Positions 1 through 7,646 of a stretch of 42,514 nucleotides of DNA are shown one piece after another. Position numbers and translations under genes: made by a program. The stretch is from positions 1-42,514 of IMG/VR virus record IMGVR_UViG_3300049617_000019; one strand, 5' to 3'. Numbering within the stretch: position 1 is the first letter of the stretch; each line of letters begins with the position of its first letter. The DNA comes from a virus. The notes under the pieces were generated by a model. It saw only the letters and a program-made list of their open reading frames with translations, had not been told where the DNA came from and did not search any database.

Positions 1-141
1 TGACTTTCTTGAAAATAGCCGACGCGCGACTACAGACGGTCCCGTCCGACTCGATAGAACGGTTTTTCTCTTGAGCTTAATGAGCTAAGTGCAAAATGCC
101 AGTGGCGAACATACTGGCTGATTTTCATAAGCCTGCGGGGA

Positions 142-522
142 TCACCGCAACATGCCCGGCATGAAACCGGTCGGCGGTACCGGCGACCGCGCGTCGCGCT
201 CGGCCTCGGCGACGGGCGCGACCGCCAACGGTGCAACGCCCTTCTCGGCAAGCTGTTTCAACACTTCATCGGCGCCCTGTGTCGCGGCCATGTGGTCGTC
301 GGGTTCGATTGGCGCTCCGTCGAATCTCTTGTGAATGACGGGCGTAACCTTGGCGAGTCCCGGCACAACCATTTCGCCAGCTTTGAGCGCATAGAAAAGC
401 CAGTCGGCTTCGGTGCGCGTGACCGGCGCCCCGGTCAAGCCTTTGTCGAGCGTAGGCAGTACCTCGACCAGTACCGGCGCGAGCTTGCTGGCGTGCGCAA
501 CCGTGTCGAACAAAATCCCCAT
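142..522 (-). CDS. hypothetical protein downstream of holin
   Basis: A 126-residue soluble protein beginning MGILFDTVAHASKL. The open frame extends further upstream, but this ATG has a strong Shine-Dalgarno sequence (GAGAGGG, about 6 bases upstream), so it is chosen as the start. The middle is helical and amphipathic and the C-terminal third is rich in Ala, Pro and Glu. I see no signal peptide, membrane segment or lysozyme motif. It follows the holin gene in a leftward series, so a role in lysis or a late accessory role is possible, but this is inference from position only. The stop codon lies in a small GC-rich inverted repeat (about 136-150). Confidence 0.7.
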   Translation of the reverse strand: MGILFDTVAHASKLAPVLVEVLPTLDKGLTGAPVTRTEADWLFYALKAGEMVVPGLAKVTPVIHKRFDGAPIEPDDHMAATQGADEVLKQLAEKGVAPLAVAPVAEAERDARSPVPPTGFMPGMLR

Positions 523-604
523 AGTGACCCTCTCAATGTGCAGATGAACGGCCATACTTGACCGAAGGACGGCCTCGGCAAAAGGCCGAAGGCACAAGGT
601 ACCG

Positions 605-895
605 TCAGCCTTTCCCGGCTGCCGTCGAGCTTGTCTGAGCGCCCGCGATCTTCTCGACCGTGCGGGCCGCACCGAAGCCCATCATGGGCACGAGTATCAT
701 GGTGATATATGTGGCGTCGGGCTGAGGAAAGCTCGCCTTTAGGCCGAGCAGCGCGGCCACCCATTCACCGACTGGCTGCCCGACCGCCTGCCAAGCGAGC
801 GCAGCTACGCAAACCCAAGCGGCTGCCGGTCGCCAGCCCGACGTGAACAGGCTTTCGCGCGCAACCTGCAACTCGCTTGGGGTTGTATCGGTCAT
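605..895 (-). CDS. putative holin, 3-TM GTA/phage type
   Basis: 96 residues. A short polar N-terminus is followed by a hydrophobic segment at about residues 21-43 (starting SGWRPAAAWVCVAALAWQ), a second weaker one at about 44-52, and a third at about 61-80 that ends in GFGAARTVEKI. This pattern of SGWRP, a Trp-rich helix and a closing GAARTxEKI matches the three-helix holin family described for gene transfer agents and related phages (GTA_holin_3TM). The expected role is to permeabilise the inner membrane at the end of infection. It begins five bases after the stop of the upstream membrane protein. No endolysin gene is adjacent within the window; one may lie left of base 1. Confidence 0.75.
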   Translation of the reverse strand: MTDTTPSELQVARESLFTSGWRPAAAWVCVAALAWQAVGQPVGEWVAALLGLKASFPQPDATYITMILVPMMGFGAARTVEKIAGAQTSSTAAGKG

Positions 896-900
896 CGCCG

Positions 901-1680
901 TTAATCGTCCACGTTTTTGCGAAGGTCGAGCGCGGTTCCGATACGGCGACCATCTTCCTTGACGGTTTGCATGAGCGCCTTTAGCTGTCCGTCGTTCGGC
1001 ACGGTATCGTGATTATCCCAATGCACGAATACAGAGCCGAACACCTGATCGTTCACGTCAATGACCGGGCACGCCAATTCGACGGCCACGTTCATTGAGA
1101 GAAGGCGATTGCGCCGTACGGCGTTCTGCATGTTGTCAACTTTCGTGACCTCGCAATTGTGGGCGAGCAAAGAGGGTATCAGGTCGGGCGACCATTCCGT
1201 AAGCGAGAGATTCGAAAGAAGATCACCCGGCGCGCGACCTGGCGCTGCAATCGAGTTGATAACGTCGAATTTGAGAAGATCGACTCCGGTTATTGTCGCA
1301 ATGCCGTCGTGAATGAGCGCCAAACGAACGCGAGCCGCGTCGGATGACTCGTGAAGGATGTCGGTCAAAATAGACGCTATGATGCGATCCGACTGCACCC
1401 CCCGTTGCAGAGCTTCCTGGCTGTGCAACTGAGAGTAGGGATTGCTCGCCGGCGATAACCACGATCGGTCATAGGCCATCATGAGTCCCTTCGTGACCGA
1501 CTCCTCGCGAATGATGTAGCTGCCCGTGAAGATTACAAGGAAAAAGCCGAAGTAGACGACGGCATGCACCATTGCAACTTTTACCTCGCCTGTCGCCTTT
1601 GCAAAGCCCTCGGCAAGTAGCTTGAACGTATCAACTAACTCCCTGAGCACGGCGTAGTATCCTCGTTGGAGCGCCGCCAA
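901..1680 (-). CDS. membrane protein with C-terminal sensor-like (GAF/PAS-like) domain
   Basis: Up to 259 residues. Residues 1-35 are an amphipathic, presumably cytoplasmic helix. Residues about 36-57 are one strong membrane segment (VHAVVYFGFFLVIFTGSYII). The remaining ~200 residues are soluble and include alternating beta segments (ALIHDGIATITGVDLLKFDV and ACPVIDVNDQVFGSVFVHWD) that look like a GAF/PAS-type ligand-sensing fold. That fold call is a guess from pattern. The start is uncertain: the longest frame begins with TTG at 1680, and a GTG about 11 codons in has a GAGGA sequence 10 bases upstream. The gene lies between the tail fiber and holin genes, so lysis timing or superinfection exclusion are both conceivable. 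Confidence 0.65.
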   Translation of the reverse strand: MAALQRGYYAVLRELVDTFKLLAEGFAKATGEVKVAMVHAVVYFGFFLVIFTGSYIIREESVTKGLMMAYDRSWLSPASNPYSQLHSQEALQRGVQSDRIIASILTDILHESSDAARVRLALIHDGIATITGVDLLKFDVINSIAAPGRAPGDLLSNLSLTEWSPDLIPSLLAHNCEVTKVDNMQNAVRRNRLLSMNVAVELACPVIDVNDQVFGSVFVHWDNHDTVPNDGQLKALMQTVKEDGRRIGTALDLRKNVDD

Positions 1681-1930
1681 GAACCTGTTCCGATCAATTT
1701 CCCACGAGATAACGCGGTTTCCCTGCGTGGCGCCGCTCCTGTTTTCCGTTTTATGCCTAGCCTGATTTAATCAGGCGATTTGCGGGAATGCAGTTGCAAA
1801 GGTAACAGAATCGCGACCAAAGAGCAACACGGAGAATTGATAAGTTTTTGTCCTAAACGGTTACTCATGTGTGACAACAAACGTTAACACGCAACGGGGC
1901 CTTACGCAACCTCTACGTGTAAAAGATGTT
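1681..1930. other. non-coding gap between fiber and lysis-side genes
   Basis: About 250 bases without a convincing gene on either strand. It contains a perfect 17-bp palindrome, GCCTGATTTAATCAGGC (1760-1776), which has no following T-run on either strand and so looks more like a protein-binding site than a terminator. A leftward promoter is possible around 1850-1885 (TTGTCA, 16-base spacer, TAGGAC on the minus strand), but the -10 match is poor. The gap would be the natural place for control of the lysis genes. Confidence 0.4.
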
Positions 1931-3649
1931 TCAGTAGGTTCCTGCCAAAGCATTGCTCCCGGTCGAAGAAACCTCAAAAGCATACAGCTTCAAGTAATTT
2001 ATCGAATCACCAGAAGCAATGACTCCGATTGAAGTAAGACTTCCGGTAAAAAATGAAGAGGATATGGACTCGGCCAGCCCTTGCCATATGTCGCCATCGG
2101 ATGATATTTCGACATCGTAAGACGACCCATCGTACCGCATTCGCATCCAAATAAGGGTGTCTGTCTGGTATAAGTTTTGATTCGCGACCGTAGACGAAAA
2201 ATTCCAAGACGCGCTTGCCGCCGTCCCGGTACCGCTGACCGAAAGCGACCCTTCTTGCACGTACAACTGAGGCGGCGATCCCGGGTACACGAAAGCCCAC
2301 AACGCCTTATTGTTGCTATCGACCAAAATCATCCCTGGTCCCGACCCCTGACTCGAAAAGGTCAGAGCTTCTATAAGGACTTTTACTGTCCATTGTGGGG
2401 TGGTAGGGGCGGCCACGCCAACGTGGCACATGCCCGGTCCAGGGTTGTACACCTTGACGGGACCGGCGAGGCCCGTTGATCCTATTTCAGTCGGCGTGAG
2501 CGTGCCGCCGCCGCTGACTGGAAAAAACACGGTCAGCGCAGACAACGCGGGCCTGTTCCATTGTCCGGTTGACCAGTCGAACGCCTCGCCGATACGAGGA
2601 AAGCAGGACGGCGCCATTGCCGAGCTTGTGCCGCCCCCGGATATTGAAAGCGTTGCGACCGTGCTACTGCCCGAAGATGATACCGAGGCGCCTGATACAA
2701 TGACCTCGGTAACACCCATCACTGTGTGCGTCCCGTCCGATAGCTCCCATCCGCTCGCAACCGGAATAGTCGCCCAGCTTGAGTCCTCCCTCAAAAAGTG
2801 AGTTGTGCCAGCAGTTGGACCCGGATCGGGCACGAGGCCCGCCGAGTGAGACGTGCCGCTCGCGGAGAACACCGAATAGGTTGCGCCGGCCGGAATAGTC
2901 GCCCAGCTTGAGTCCTCCCTCAAAAAGTGAGTTGTGCCTGCCGCCGAGCCGGGATCGGGAACGAGGCCAGCCGAGTGAGCCGTTCCGCTTGCAGAAAATA
3001 CGGAATACGTCGCGCCCGCTGGAAGCGTTGACCAGGTAGCATCCTCCCGCAAAAAGTGAGTTGTGCCTGCCGCCGAGCCGGGATCGGGCACAAGGCCGGC
3101 GGCATGAGCGGTGCCGCTGGCCGAAAACGCTGTATAGGTCGCCCCTGCGGGCAATGTGGCCCACGTCGAATCCTCCCGTAGATAGTGCGTAGTGCCTGCC
3201 GTCGAGCCGGGATCGGGTACAAGTCCCTGCATGTGGCCGGTGCCGCTGGCGGAGAAAACTGGAATATCCGAAGTCGTAATAGACCAAGCGCCCGCGCGAA
3301 AGGTGTAGACCTGAATGGGGCTACCGCCGGAAGACGGTACGAGCTTCGCGCTCCATCCGTCTTGAGGCGTGAAAAAATCCCAAAGCGCCGTATTCGTCTC
3401 ATCGGTAGTCCATACCGTAAGAGCGTTGTCGTGGCCCGCCCATGCGCCCGTAGCGCCGGGCGCCACGATGTACCTGTCACCCTGCGCGGGGCTGCTCGGC
3501 GGCGCAGCCAAGGGCGCTACGCGCACCATGAAAAACCCGAGCGCGTCGAGCGTGCGCAAATTGAGGTTCATCGCGGTGCCCCAATTAGACGCGCCTGGTG
3601 CGTAGCCACTCACGAGGCCGATGTTCGGGCCGGCTGCCGGTTCTGACAT
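1931..3649 (-). CDS. tail fiber / receptor-binding protein with DUF2793 head and 43-residue repeats
   Basis: 572 residues. Residues ~1-110 match the DUF2793 pattern of phage fibers (PPSSPAQGDRYIVAPGATGA, WDFFTPQDGW). Residues 132-300 are four copies of a 43-residue repeat beginning FSASGT at 132, 175, 218 and 261 and containing GLVPDPG and TTHFLRED. The C-terminal ~200 residues are beta-rich with Trp and Tyr, consistent with a jelly-roll carbohydrate-binding head (FSSQGSGPGMILVDSNNKAL, YDGSSYDVEISSDGDIWQGL). The expected role is host-surface binding at the tail tip. It starts 26 bases after the tip protein stop. The short gap between the two genes carries AAACTCAGTTTAGGA, one variant of the dispersed motif. 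Confidence 0.8.
   Translation of the reverse strand: MSEPAAGPNIGLVSGYAPGASNWGTAMNLNLRTLDALGFFMVRVAPLAAPPSSPAQGDRYIVAPGATGAWAGHDNALTVWTTDETNTALWDFFTPQDGWSAKLVPSSGGSPIQVYTFRAGAWSITTSDIPVFSASGTGHMQGLVPDPGSTAGTTHYLREDSTWATLPAGATYTAFSASGTAHAAGLVPDPGSAAGTTHFLREDATWSTLPAGATYSVFSASGTAHSAGLVPDPGSAAGTTHFLREDSSWATIPAGATYSVFSASGTSHSAGLVPDPGPTAGTTHFLREDSSWATIPVASGWELSDGTHTVMGVTEVIVSGASVSSSGSSTVATLSISGGGTSSAMAPSCFPRIGEAFDWSTGQWNRPALSALTVFFPVSGGGTLTPTEIGSTGLAGPVKVYNPGPGMCHVGVAAPTTPQWTVKVLIEALTFSSQGSGPGMILVDSNNKALWAFVYPGSPPQLYVQEGSLSVSGTGTAASASWNFSSTVANQNLYQTDTLIWMRMRYDGSSYDVEISSDGDIWQGLAESISSSFFTGSLTSIGVIASGDSINYLKLYAFEVSSTGSNALAGTY
2750..3256 (-). repeat. 129-bp tandem coding repeats in the fiber gene
   Basis: Four units of 129 bp encode the 43-residue repeats of the fiber. 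The segment AAAAAGTGAGTTGTGCC recurs at 2791, 2920 and 3049 with exact 129-base spacing; the fourth unit (nearest the N-terminus) has diverged there. The two units nearest the C-terminus are almost identical over about 50 bases, so recent recombination is likely. The AAAGTGAGTT strings here encode the repeat residues TTHF and may resemble the dispersed 15-mer only by chance. Confidence 0.85.
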
Positions 3650-3675
3650 GACCTAAATCCTAAACTGAGTTTGAG

Positions 3676-6387
3676 TTATTCGCCCCATCGGCCACCCCAA
3701 TCCGATCCCCACCCGACGGTCGGGTAGATGATAAGAGGTATTGCGTAGGAGGTGTACGACGTGACGCCGCCGCGTTCGGATTGAAGACCGATGATCGTGT
3801 TACCCTCAATCCCGTCAGCCTCTTGTTCGGCCAGGGTGTACGTCCATGTCAAAGCGGTCAAACCGGTCACGGTTCGAACTACGGCCCCATTAAAAGTTAC
3901 GGTTATGTTATAGGTTGTTCCCGCCTCGGCCGTGACGCTCGCCGCCGTCTGGTCAATCATTACGTCTTGCTGCGTAATGCGATTGCGAGAGGCCCAGGTA
4001 AGAACTATATCGGATGAGATTACAGGCGAAGTTGCAAGCCAATACGATTCGCCTTGAACGGAAACGAGGCCAGGCGGGTACGGCATATTCCATCGAGCCG
4101 CAATCGTAACGTCGTCAATCGGCGCGAGCGTTTCCGACAAAATCCCTTGCGAGGTTATCGTAAGCATCTGCACGCCGACCACCTCGCCGGTTGTATATTC
4201 CTCGTAATCGCTGTTTTCGAAATAGTCGGCGCAGAAGACCGACGCGCCAGCCAAGTGCGCAACGGGAACCGTGTCCAGGCACCCGCGCGCAATAGTGCAT
4301 GTGTACGATGTCAGGTCTATTGCGGTGCAGTTTACCCATTCGCCATCTATCAACATTGCAAACGGTGCGGGGGGCAAGTTGCGTGTATCAATAGGGTTGT
4401 TGAGAACGAAAGACGTATCACCGACACCCATGGCTGCGGTCAGGCTTCCACCAGGCGCGTAACCCGCTCTGTAGCTCGTGGCAACCGGCGCGGCGGGAGA
4501 GATACCGGTGCCGATGTCATAACCAGGCGAGGTGATACCGGGGTTCTGCGCGAGCGTCGAGACGGCCCCCGACGTGGCCGGGAAGGAAGCAAAGGTGGCG
4601 CTCGGGAGATAGTAATACAGATCGCGATAAGTCGCTTCGAACGCCGCCCGCGCGGTGCATGCTGCTGGCGTGTTGGGCGATGCGTTCCAGCCGGTCGGCT
4701 GCGTGTTCAAGTAGGTTGTGTCCGGCAATCCGAAAATGTCTTGCAGACACGTCACCGTAACGGTTCGGTCAACCGGCGTGCCAAACTCGGCTTTGCCTAC
4801 ACGCATCACGATGTTTGAAATGTTGCGTGTGGGATCGCTGAAAGTGAACACGTCGCCGGGATTCAGTATGCGCCCCGACTGGTCGAGCTTTATGGTATAT
4901 CGCTTAAGGCCGGCTGCCTGCTGTCGAAGATCACGTTGGGCAACTTGTGCGGCGAGCGCCGGAATGGGAATCCCCTTGTATTCGGTCGTCTGTGAAATGC
5001 TCGCCTGATTGGCCTTGTAGCTCGAAAGGTTCTGCACCCGCACTTGCAAATCCACATCTTGAATAGGATCGTGATATGTAACGATTATCTGATTGAAGCT
5101 CGTAGGTTGCGCGCTCGTATCGTCGTCAACCGACAAGAGGCCACTGTTAGGCCCGAAGTGCGGCAAGTCGCTTGCGGTGTAGTCTTGCCGCAGCAGCTTG
5201 AGCGTCATAAGCCCCGTGGATCGGCTGATATACATGGCCGCGCCAATCGTCTCAATGACGTGTTGCGCGAAGCTGCCCAGCGAATCTTGTTGCGACCACT
5301 TGAGGCACAAGCCGAACGATTCGCCGTAAAGGGTATCAGCGCACGCCATGAATGCCGCGTTGTCCATCATGGTGGCCGGCAATCCTCGGCCCCAAGTCGG
5401 ATTGGTGCATAGCTCGTACAGGATGTGCGCGCCATTCATCGCGAGAATAGAGCCTGACTGCAAAGTCACTTGCTCAACGCCGAAGTTTGTGGCGTTACTG
5501 CTCGAATTGACCGTGCCGTTCAACGTCGGGTTGTTGATAATGTTGTCGGGGTTATCCGATGACGGCGTGACTTTAATGACGTACGGAGCGCCGCCGATGA
5601 CGGGGTTGTACTGCGTGACCGTTATGGCTTCGTCACTATTAAATTCCTGGTCGGCCGCAGTCGCAATCAAGCCGAAAATTGACGTATTGTTGTTGAGGTA
5701 TTCCATAAGATGCGCCGCGTTGTGCGCGGGTGTATCCTGCGTGGCTAGCGCATACGGGCCGTCGGTCGAACCGTAAGTGACTTCGATTCCGTTGAACGTC
5801 AGGATTTCGCCTGGCAGGGGGTTGTAATAGAAAATGATACGGGCAGCGGCCATCGGCACGACGGCCTTGGCGGGATACCATGGGGTGTTCTGATACCACC
5901 CATTGAGCGCCCGGCGGCAGCGCACTTTCCAGGGCTTGAGGTAAGGGTTGTTGCTGGCCACCTCTCCCGTGTAATAGAGCGTGGTCAGGCCGCGAAACTC
6001 CGGCGACGGAACCCCGCTCGCGTTTTTCTTGAAATGGTTTTTCATAAAATTCGGAATGACTTGGTTCGGAAACCCGAACAGCGGGAACACCGTGCCGACG
6101 ATACCGCCTTCGGCCGTGTCGCCGCCAAAAAGATTGGGCTGATTTATCTGAAAAGAGTTTCCCGTGTTCGGCTCATTCTGCACGTTGCCGTTAATCGTCA
6201 ACGTGATCGTTCCGGCGTCATCATCACCGGTATTTGCGGTATCGACCGCGACGACATTCCCGTGCCAAGCATCGCAATTTGTATTGATTACGATATGACA
6301 GAACGAATCAATGGGGCCTCGGCAAAGCCCCATGTGAATGTCCATCATGTATTTATAGCCGGTCGGTTGACCTTTCTTACTCGACAT
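3676..6387 (-). CDS. tail tip attachment / hub protein (gpJ-like)
   Basis: 903 residues, beginning MSSKKGQPTGYKYMMDIHMG. The N-terminal third has the signature of the large phage and GTA tip proteins (EFRGLTTLYYTGEVASNNPY followed by LKPWKVRCRRALNGWY). The middle has the hub-like sequence IVTYHDPIQDVDLQVRVQNL, and an Ig/FN3-like region follows to the C-terminus (ITVTFNGAVVRTVTGLTALT). By family, this protein closes the tail tip and contacts the receptor or fiber. Its ATG overlaps the stop of the small upstream gene by 11 bases, so it is probably translationally coupled within the tip operon. The fiber gene follows directly. Known relatives are named tip attachment protein J or phage tail protein. 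Confidence 0.85.
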   Translation of the reverse strand: MSSKKGQPTGYKYMMDIHMGLCRGPIDSFCHIVINTNCDAWHGNVVAVDTANTGDDDAGTITLTINGNVQNEPNTGNSFQINQPNLFGGDTAEGGIVGTVFPLFGFPNQVIPNFMKNHFKKNASGVPSPEFRGLTTLYYTGEVASNNPYLKPWKVRCRRALNGWYQNTPWYPAKAVVPMAAARIIFYYNPLPGEILTFNGIEVTYGSTDGPYALATQDTPAHNAAHLMEYLNNNTSIFGLIATAADQEFNSDEAITVTQYNPVIGGAPYVIKVTPSSDNPDNIINNPTLNGTVNSSSNATNFGVEQVTLQSGSILAMNGAHILYELCTNPTWGRGLPATMMDNAAFMACADTLYGESFGLCLKWSQQDSLGSFAQHVIETIGAAMYISRSTGLMTLKLLRQDYTASDLPHFGPNSGLLSVDDDTSAQPTSFNQIIVTYHDPIQDVDLQVRVQNLSSYKANQASISQTTEYKGIPIPALAAQVAQRDLRQQAAGLKRYTIKLDQSGRILNPGDVFTFSDPTRNISNIVMRVGKAEFGTPVDRTVTVTCLQDIFGLPDTTYLNTQPTGWNASPNTPAACTARAAFEATYRDLYYYLPSATFASFPATSGAVSTLAQNPGITSPGYDIGTGISPAAPVATSYRAGYAPGGSLTAAMGVGDTSFVLNNPIDTRNLPPAPFAMLIDGEWVNCTAIDLTSYTCTIARGCLDTVPVAHLAGASVFCADYFENSDYEEYTTGEVVGVQMLTITSQGILSETLAPIDDVTIAARWNMPYPPGLVSVQGESYWLATSPVISSDIVLTWASRNRITQQDVMIDQTAASVTAEAGTTYNITVTFNGAVVRTVTGLTALTWTYTLAEQEADGIEGNTIIGLQSERGGVTSYTSYAIPLIIYPTVGWGSDWGGRWGE

Positions 6388-6586
6388 GCGCGGCCTCGGC
6401 TTCGGCTCGGGCTACAGGTCCGGCCACTACCGAGTCGCCAGTTTCAACTAACTTTGAGGCGGCAATGCCGTTTTTCACAAAATCGTTCCAGTCGAGTCCT
6501 TTTTCGGCAAACCAAAAACGCACGCCACGAAGGCAAAGCTTCTCGGCGCGCACATGACGGACAAAGACTTCCACGTCGGCGGTCAT
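6377..6586 (-). CDS. small tail-tip-associated protein
   Basis: 69 residues, MTADVEVFVRHVRAEKLCLR and onward, ending EAEAAHVE. The pattern of an RHVR...LCxRGxRxWF...GLDWxxFxxxGI helix followed by LVETGD recurs in small proteins coded just upstream of gpJ-like tip proteins in related phages; the function is not established. It is enclosed by ATGA overlaps: its ATG overlaps the stop of the 78-residue gene, and its end overlaps the start of the 903-residue tip gene by 11 bases. Tight coupling suggests a tip assembly role. Confidence 0.75.
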   Translation of the reverse strand: MTADVEVFVRHVRAEKLCLRGVRFWFAEKGLDWNDFVKNGIAASKLVETGDSVVAGPVARAEAEAAHVE

Positions 6587-6819
6587 TTGCCCTTCTTCGT
6601 CGCGTATATGGGATCGTAATAATAGTTACCGAACCATAAGACCATCCAATCGTCTACCCACACGTCGCCGAATATCACGGCTTGAGGTGTACCCTCCGCA
6701 TTTTGCGGCGTTTGGAAATCCGAGAAAAAAGCCGGTTGCGGTTTCTTGGGGCCGCGCGTCGTCATTGCCGTGATTACGGCACTTGCGATCATCAGAACGA
6801 TTGCGATGACGAACTGCAT
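6583..6819 (-). CDS. tail assembly protein with N-terminal membrane-like segment
   Basis: 78 residues. Residues 1-20 are hydrophobic (MQFVIAIVLMIASAVITAMT). The sequence GPKKPQPAFFSDFQTPQNAE then leads into GTPQAVIFGDVWVDDWMVLWF and a basic end, KKGK. This layout matches short proteins of phage tip operons (N-terminal hydrophobic stretch, DFxxP, then G.pxxVxFGxVxxxxxxVxWYG). Whether the first segment spans a membrane or packs inside the tip is not known. GAGG six bases upstream of the ATG overlaps the end of the gpL-like gene. Confidence 0.7.
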   Translation of the reverse strand: MQFVIAIVLMIASAVITAMTTRGPKKPQPAFFSDFQTPQNAEGTPQAVIFGDVWVDDWMVLWFGNYYYDPIYATKKGK

Positions 6820-6827
6820 AGCGGGCC

Positions 6828-7646
6828 TCAGAAAACATTGATATCGTTAAAGGGCGAAAGACCTGGCAGATACGGCGTCGCGCCGTTGTTGGGTAGATTA
6901 TCGAATTTGTTTTGACACGTCTGACACGTCCGGTCGCAACCGGGGTAGAAGTTGACCAGCATACCCACGGCGAGGCCGTCAGGCAAGCCGATAAGAGTGC
7001 AGTCGGTCCCGGCCTGGGTGTCGATTGCCCGGCGCTCGTAGGTGTCCGTCGTGCCGCCGATCTGCCATTCAACATATCCACCGTTGAACCATCCGTCAGG
7101 CTTGGTTCCGACGTTCGCCGCGAAAATATCCTGGCCCGAGATTTGAGTTATGATGCCCCGCACCTGGAAAATTTCAGGATTGACCTGGCAAGTGGTCGGG
7201 TCATACAGGAAATATGGACAGGAACGGCTATAGGTCATCGTGAGGCCGTCCCGAAGGAAGCTTTGCGCGATTGTCTGGCAAGTTATTTCAGCCGTCGCGT
7301 TGTCCTTCTTTCGGCATGACACAATGCTGCCGGTCCATGTCAGATAGGCCGTCGTGTCGCCAAACTGCAACTCGCTTATGGTCAGAAAAACCTCATCGCT
7401 CGGGGGCGTTCCATCGTATAGCATCGTCACAGCCGCCGTCCATGGCAGCGTTATCACGACATCATCGTCTACCTCTTCGCTCGACTGTTTTATTCCACTA
7501 TCGGTTATAGGCGTGGCCGCGTAAACCGCATTGTTGTACAGCGTGTCACGGTCGGCCGCGCAGTAGCAGTACTGAATTGAGCCGCGTGTGAAACGGTAAA
7601 GCGTGACCGGCAAAGAGCCGGTGTTGCTGCCTTGATAATCGCTCAT
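6828..7646 (-). CDS. distal tail / tip protein, BR0599-DUF2163 family (gpL-like)
   Basis: 272 residues. The N-terminal half is beta-rich (LPVTLYRFTRGSIQYCYCAA). The C-terminal half carries the family cysteines: RSCPYFLYDPTTCQVN at about 141-156, then GCDRTCQTCQNKFDNL and PYLPG near the end. This matches phage BR0599/DUF2163 proteins, the functional counterpart of lambda gpL, for which an iron-sulfur cluster bound by conserved cysteines has been described. The role is tail-tip assembly between hub and fiber. Start and upstream stop share ATGA, so it is coupled to the 793-residue gene. Confidence 0.8.
   Translation of the reverse strand: MSDYQGSNTGSLPVTLYRFTRGSIQYCYCAADRDTLYNNAVYAATPITDSGIKQSSEEVDDDVVITLPWTAAVTMLYDGTPPSDEVFLTISELQFGDTTAYLTWTGSIVSCRKKDNATAEITCQTIAQSFLRDGLTMTYSRSCPYFLYDPTTCQVNPEIFQVRGIITQISGQDIFAANVGTKPDGWFNGGYVEWQIGGTTDTYERRAIDTQAGTDCTLIGLPDGLAVGMLVNFYPGCDRTCQTCQNKFDNLPNNGATPYLPGLSPFNDINVF

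Noticed and set aside
30-128. 32-codon minus-strand frame MKISQYVRHW... at the left edge
   Set aside because: Too short and without a Shine-Dalgarno site; it spans the inverted repeat GCCAGT/ACTGGC. It could be a leader peptide, but nothing supports this.
1-1680. Endolysin or spanin gene in the lysis-side group
   Set aside because: No lysozyme, amidase or transglycosylase motif and no lipobox was found in the three proteins there.
2791-3065. AAAAGTGAGTTGTG strings in the fiber as functional copies of the dispersed motif
   Set aside because: They encode the conserved residues THFL of the protein repeat and recur with the 129-bp unit, so protein constraint and duplication explain them.
2750-3256. 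Regularly spaced repeats that might be taken for a CRISPR array
   Set aside because: They are 129-bp units in frame in a fiber gene, and encode 43-residue protein repeats.
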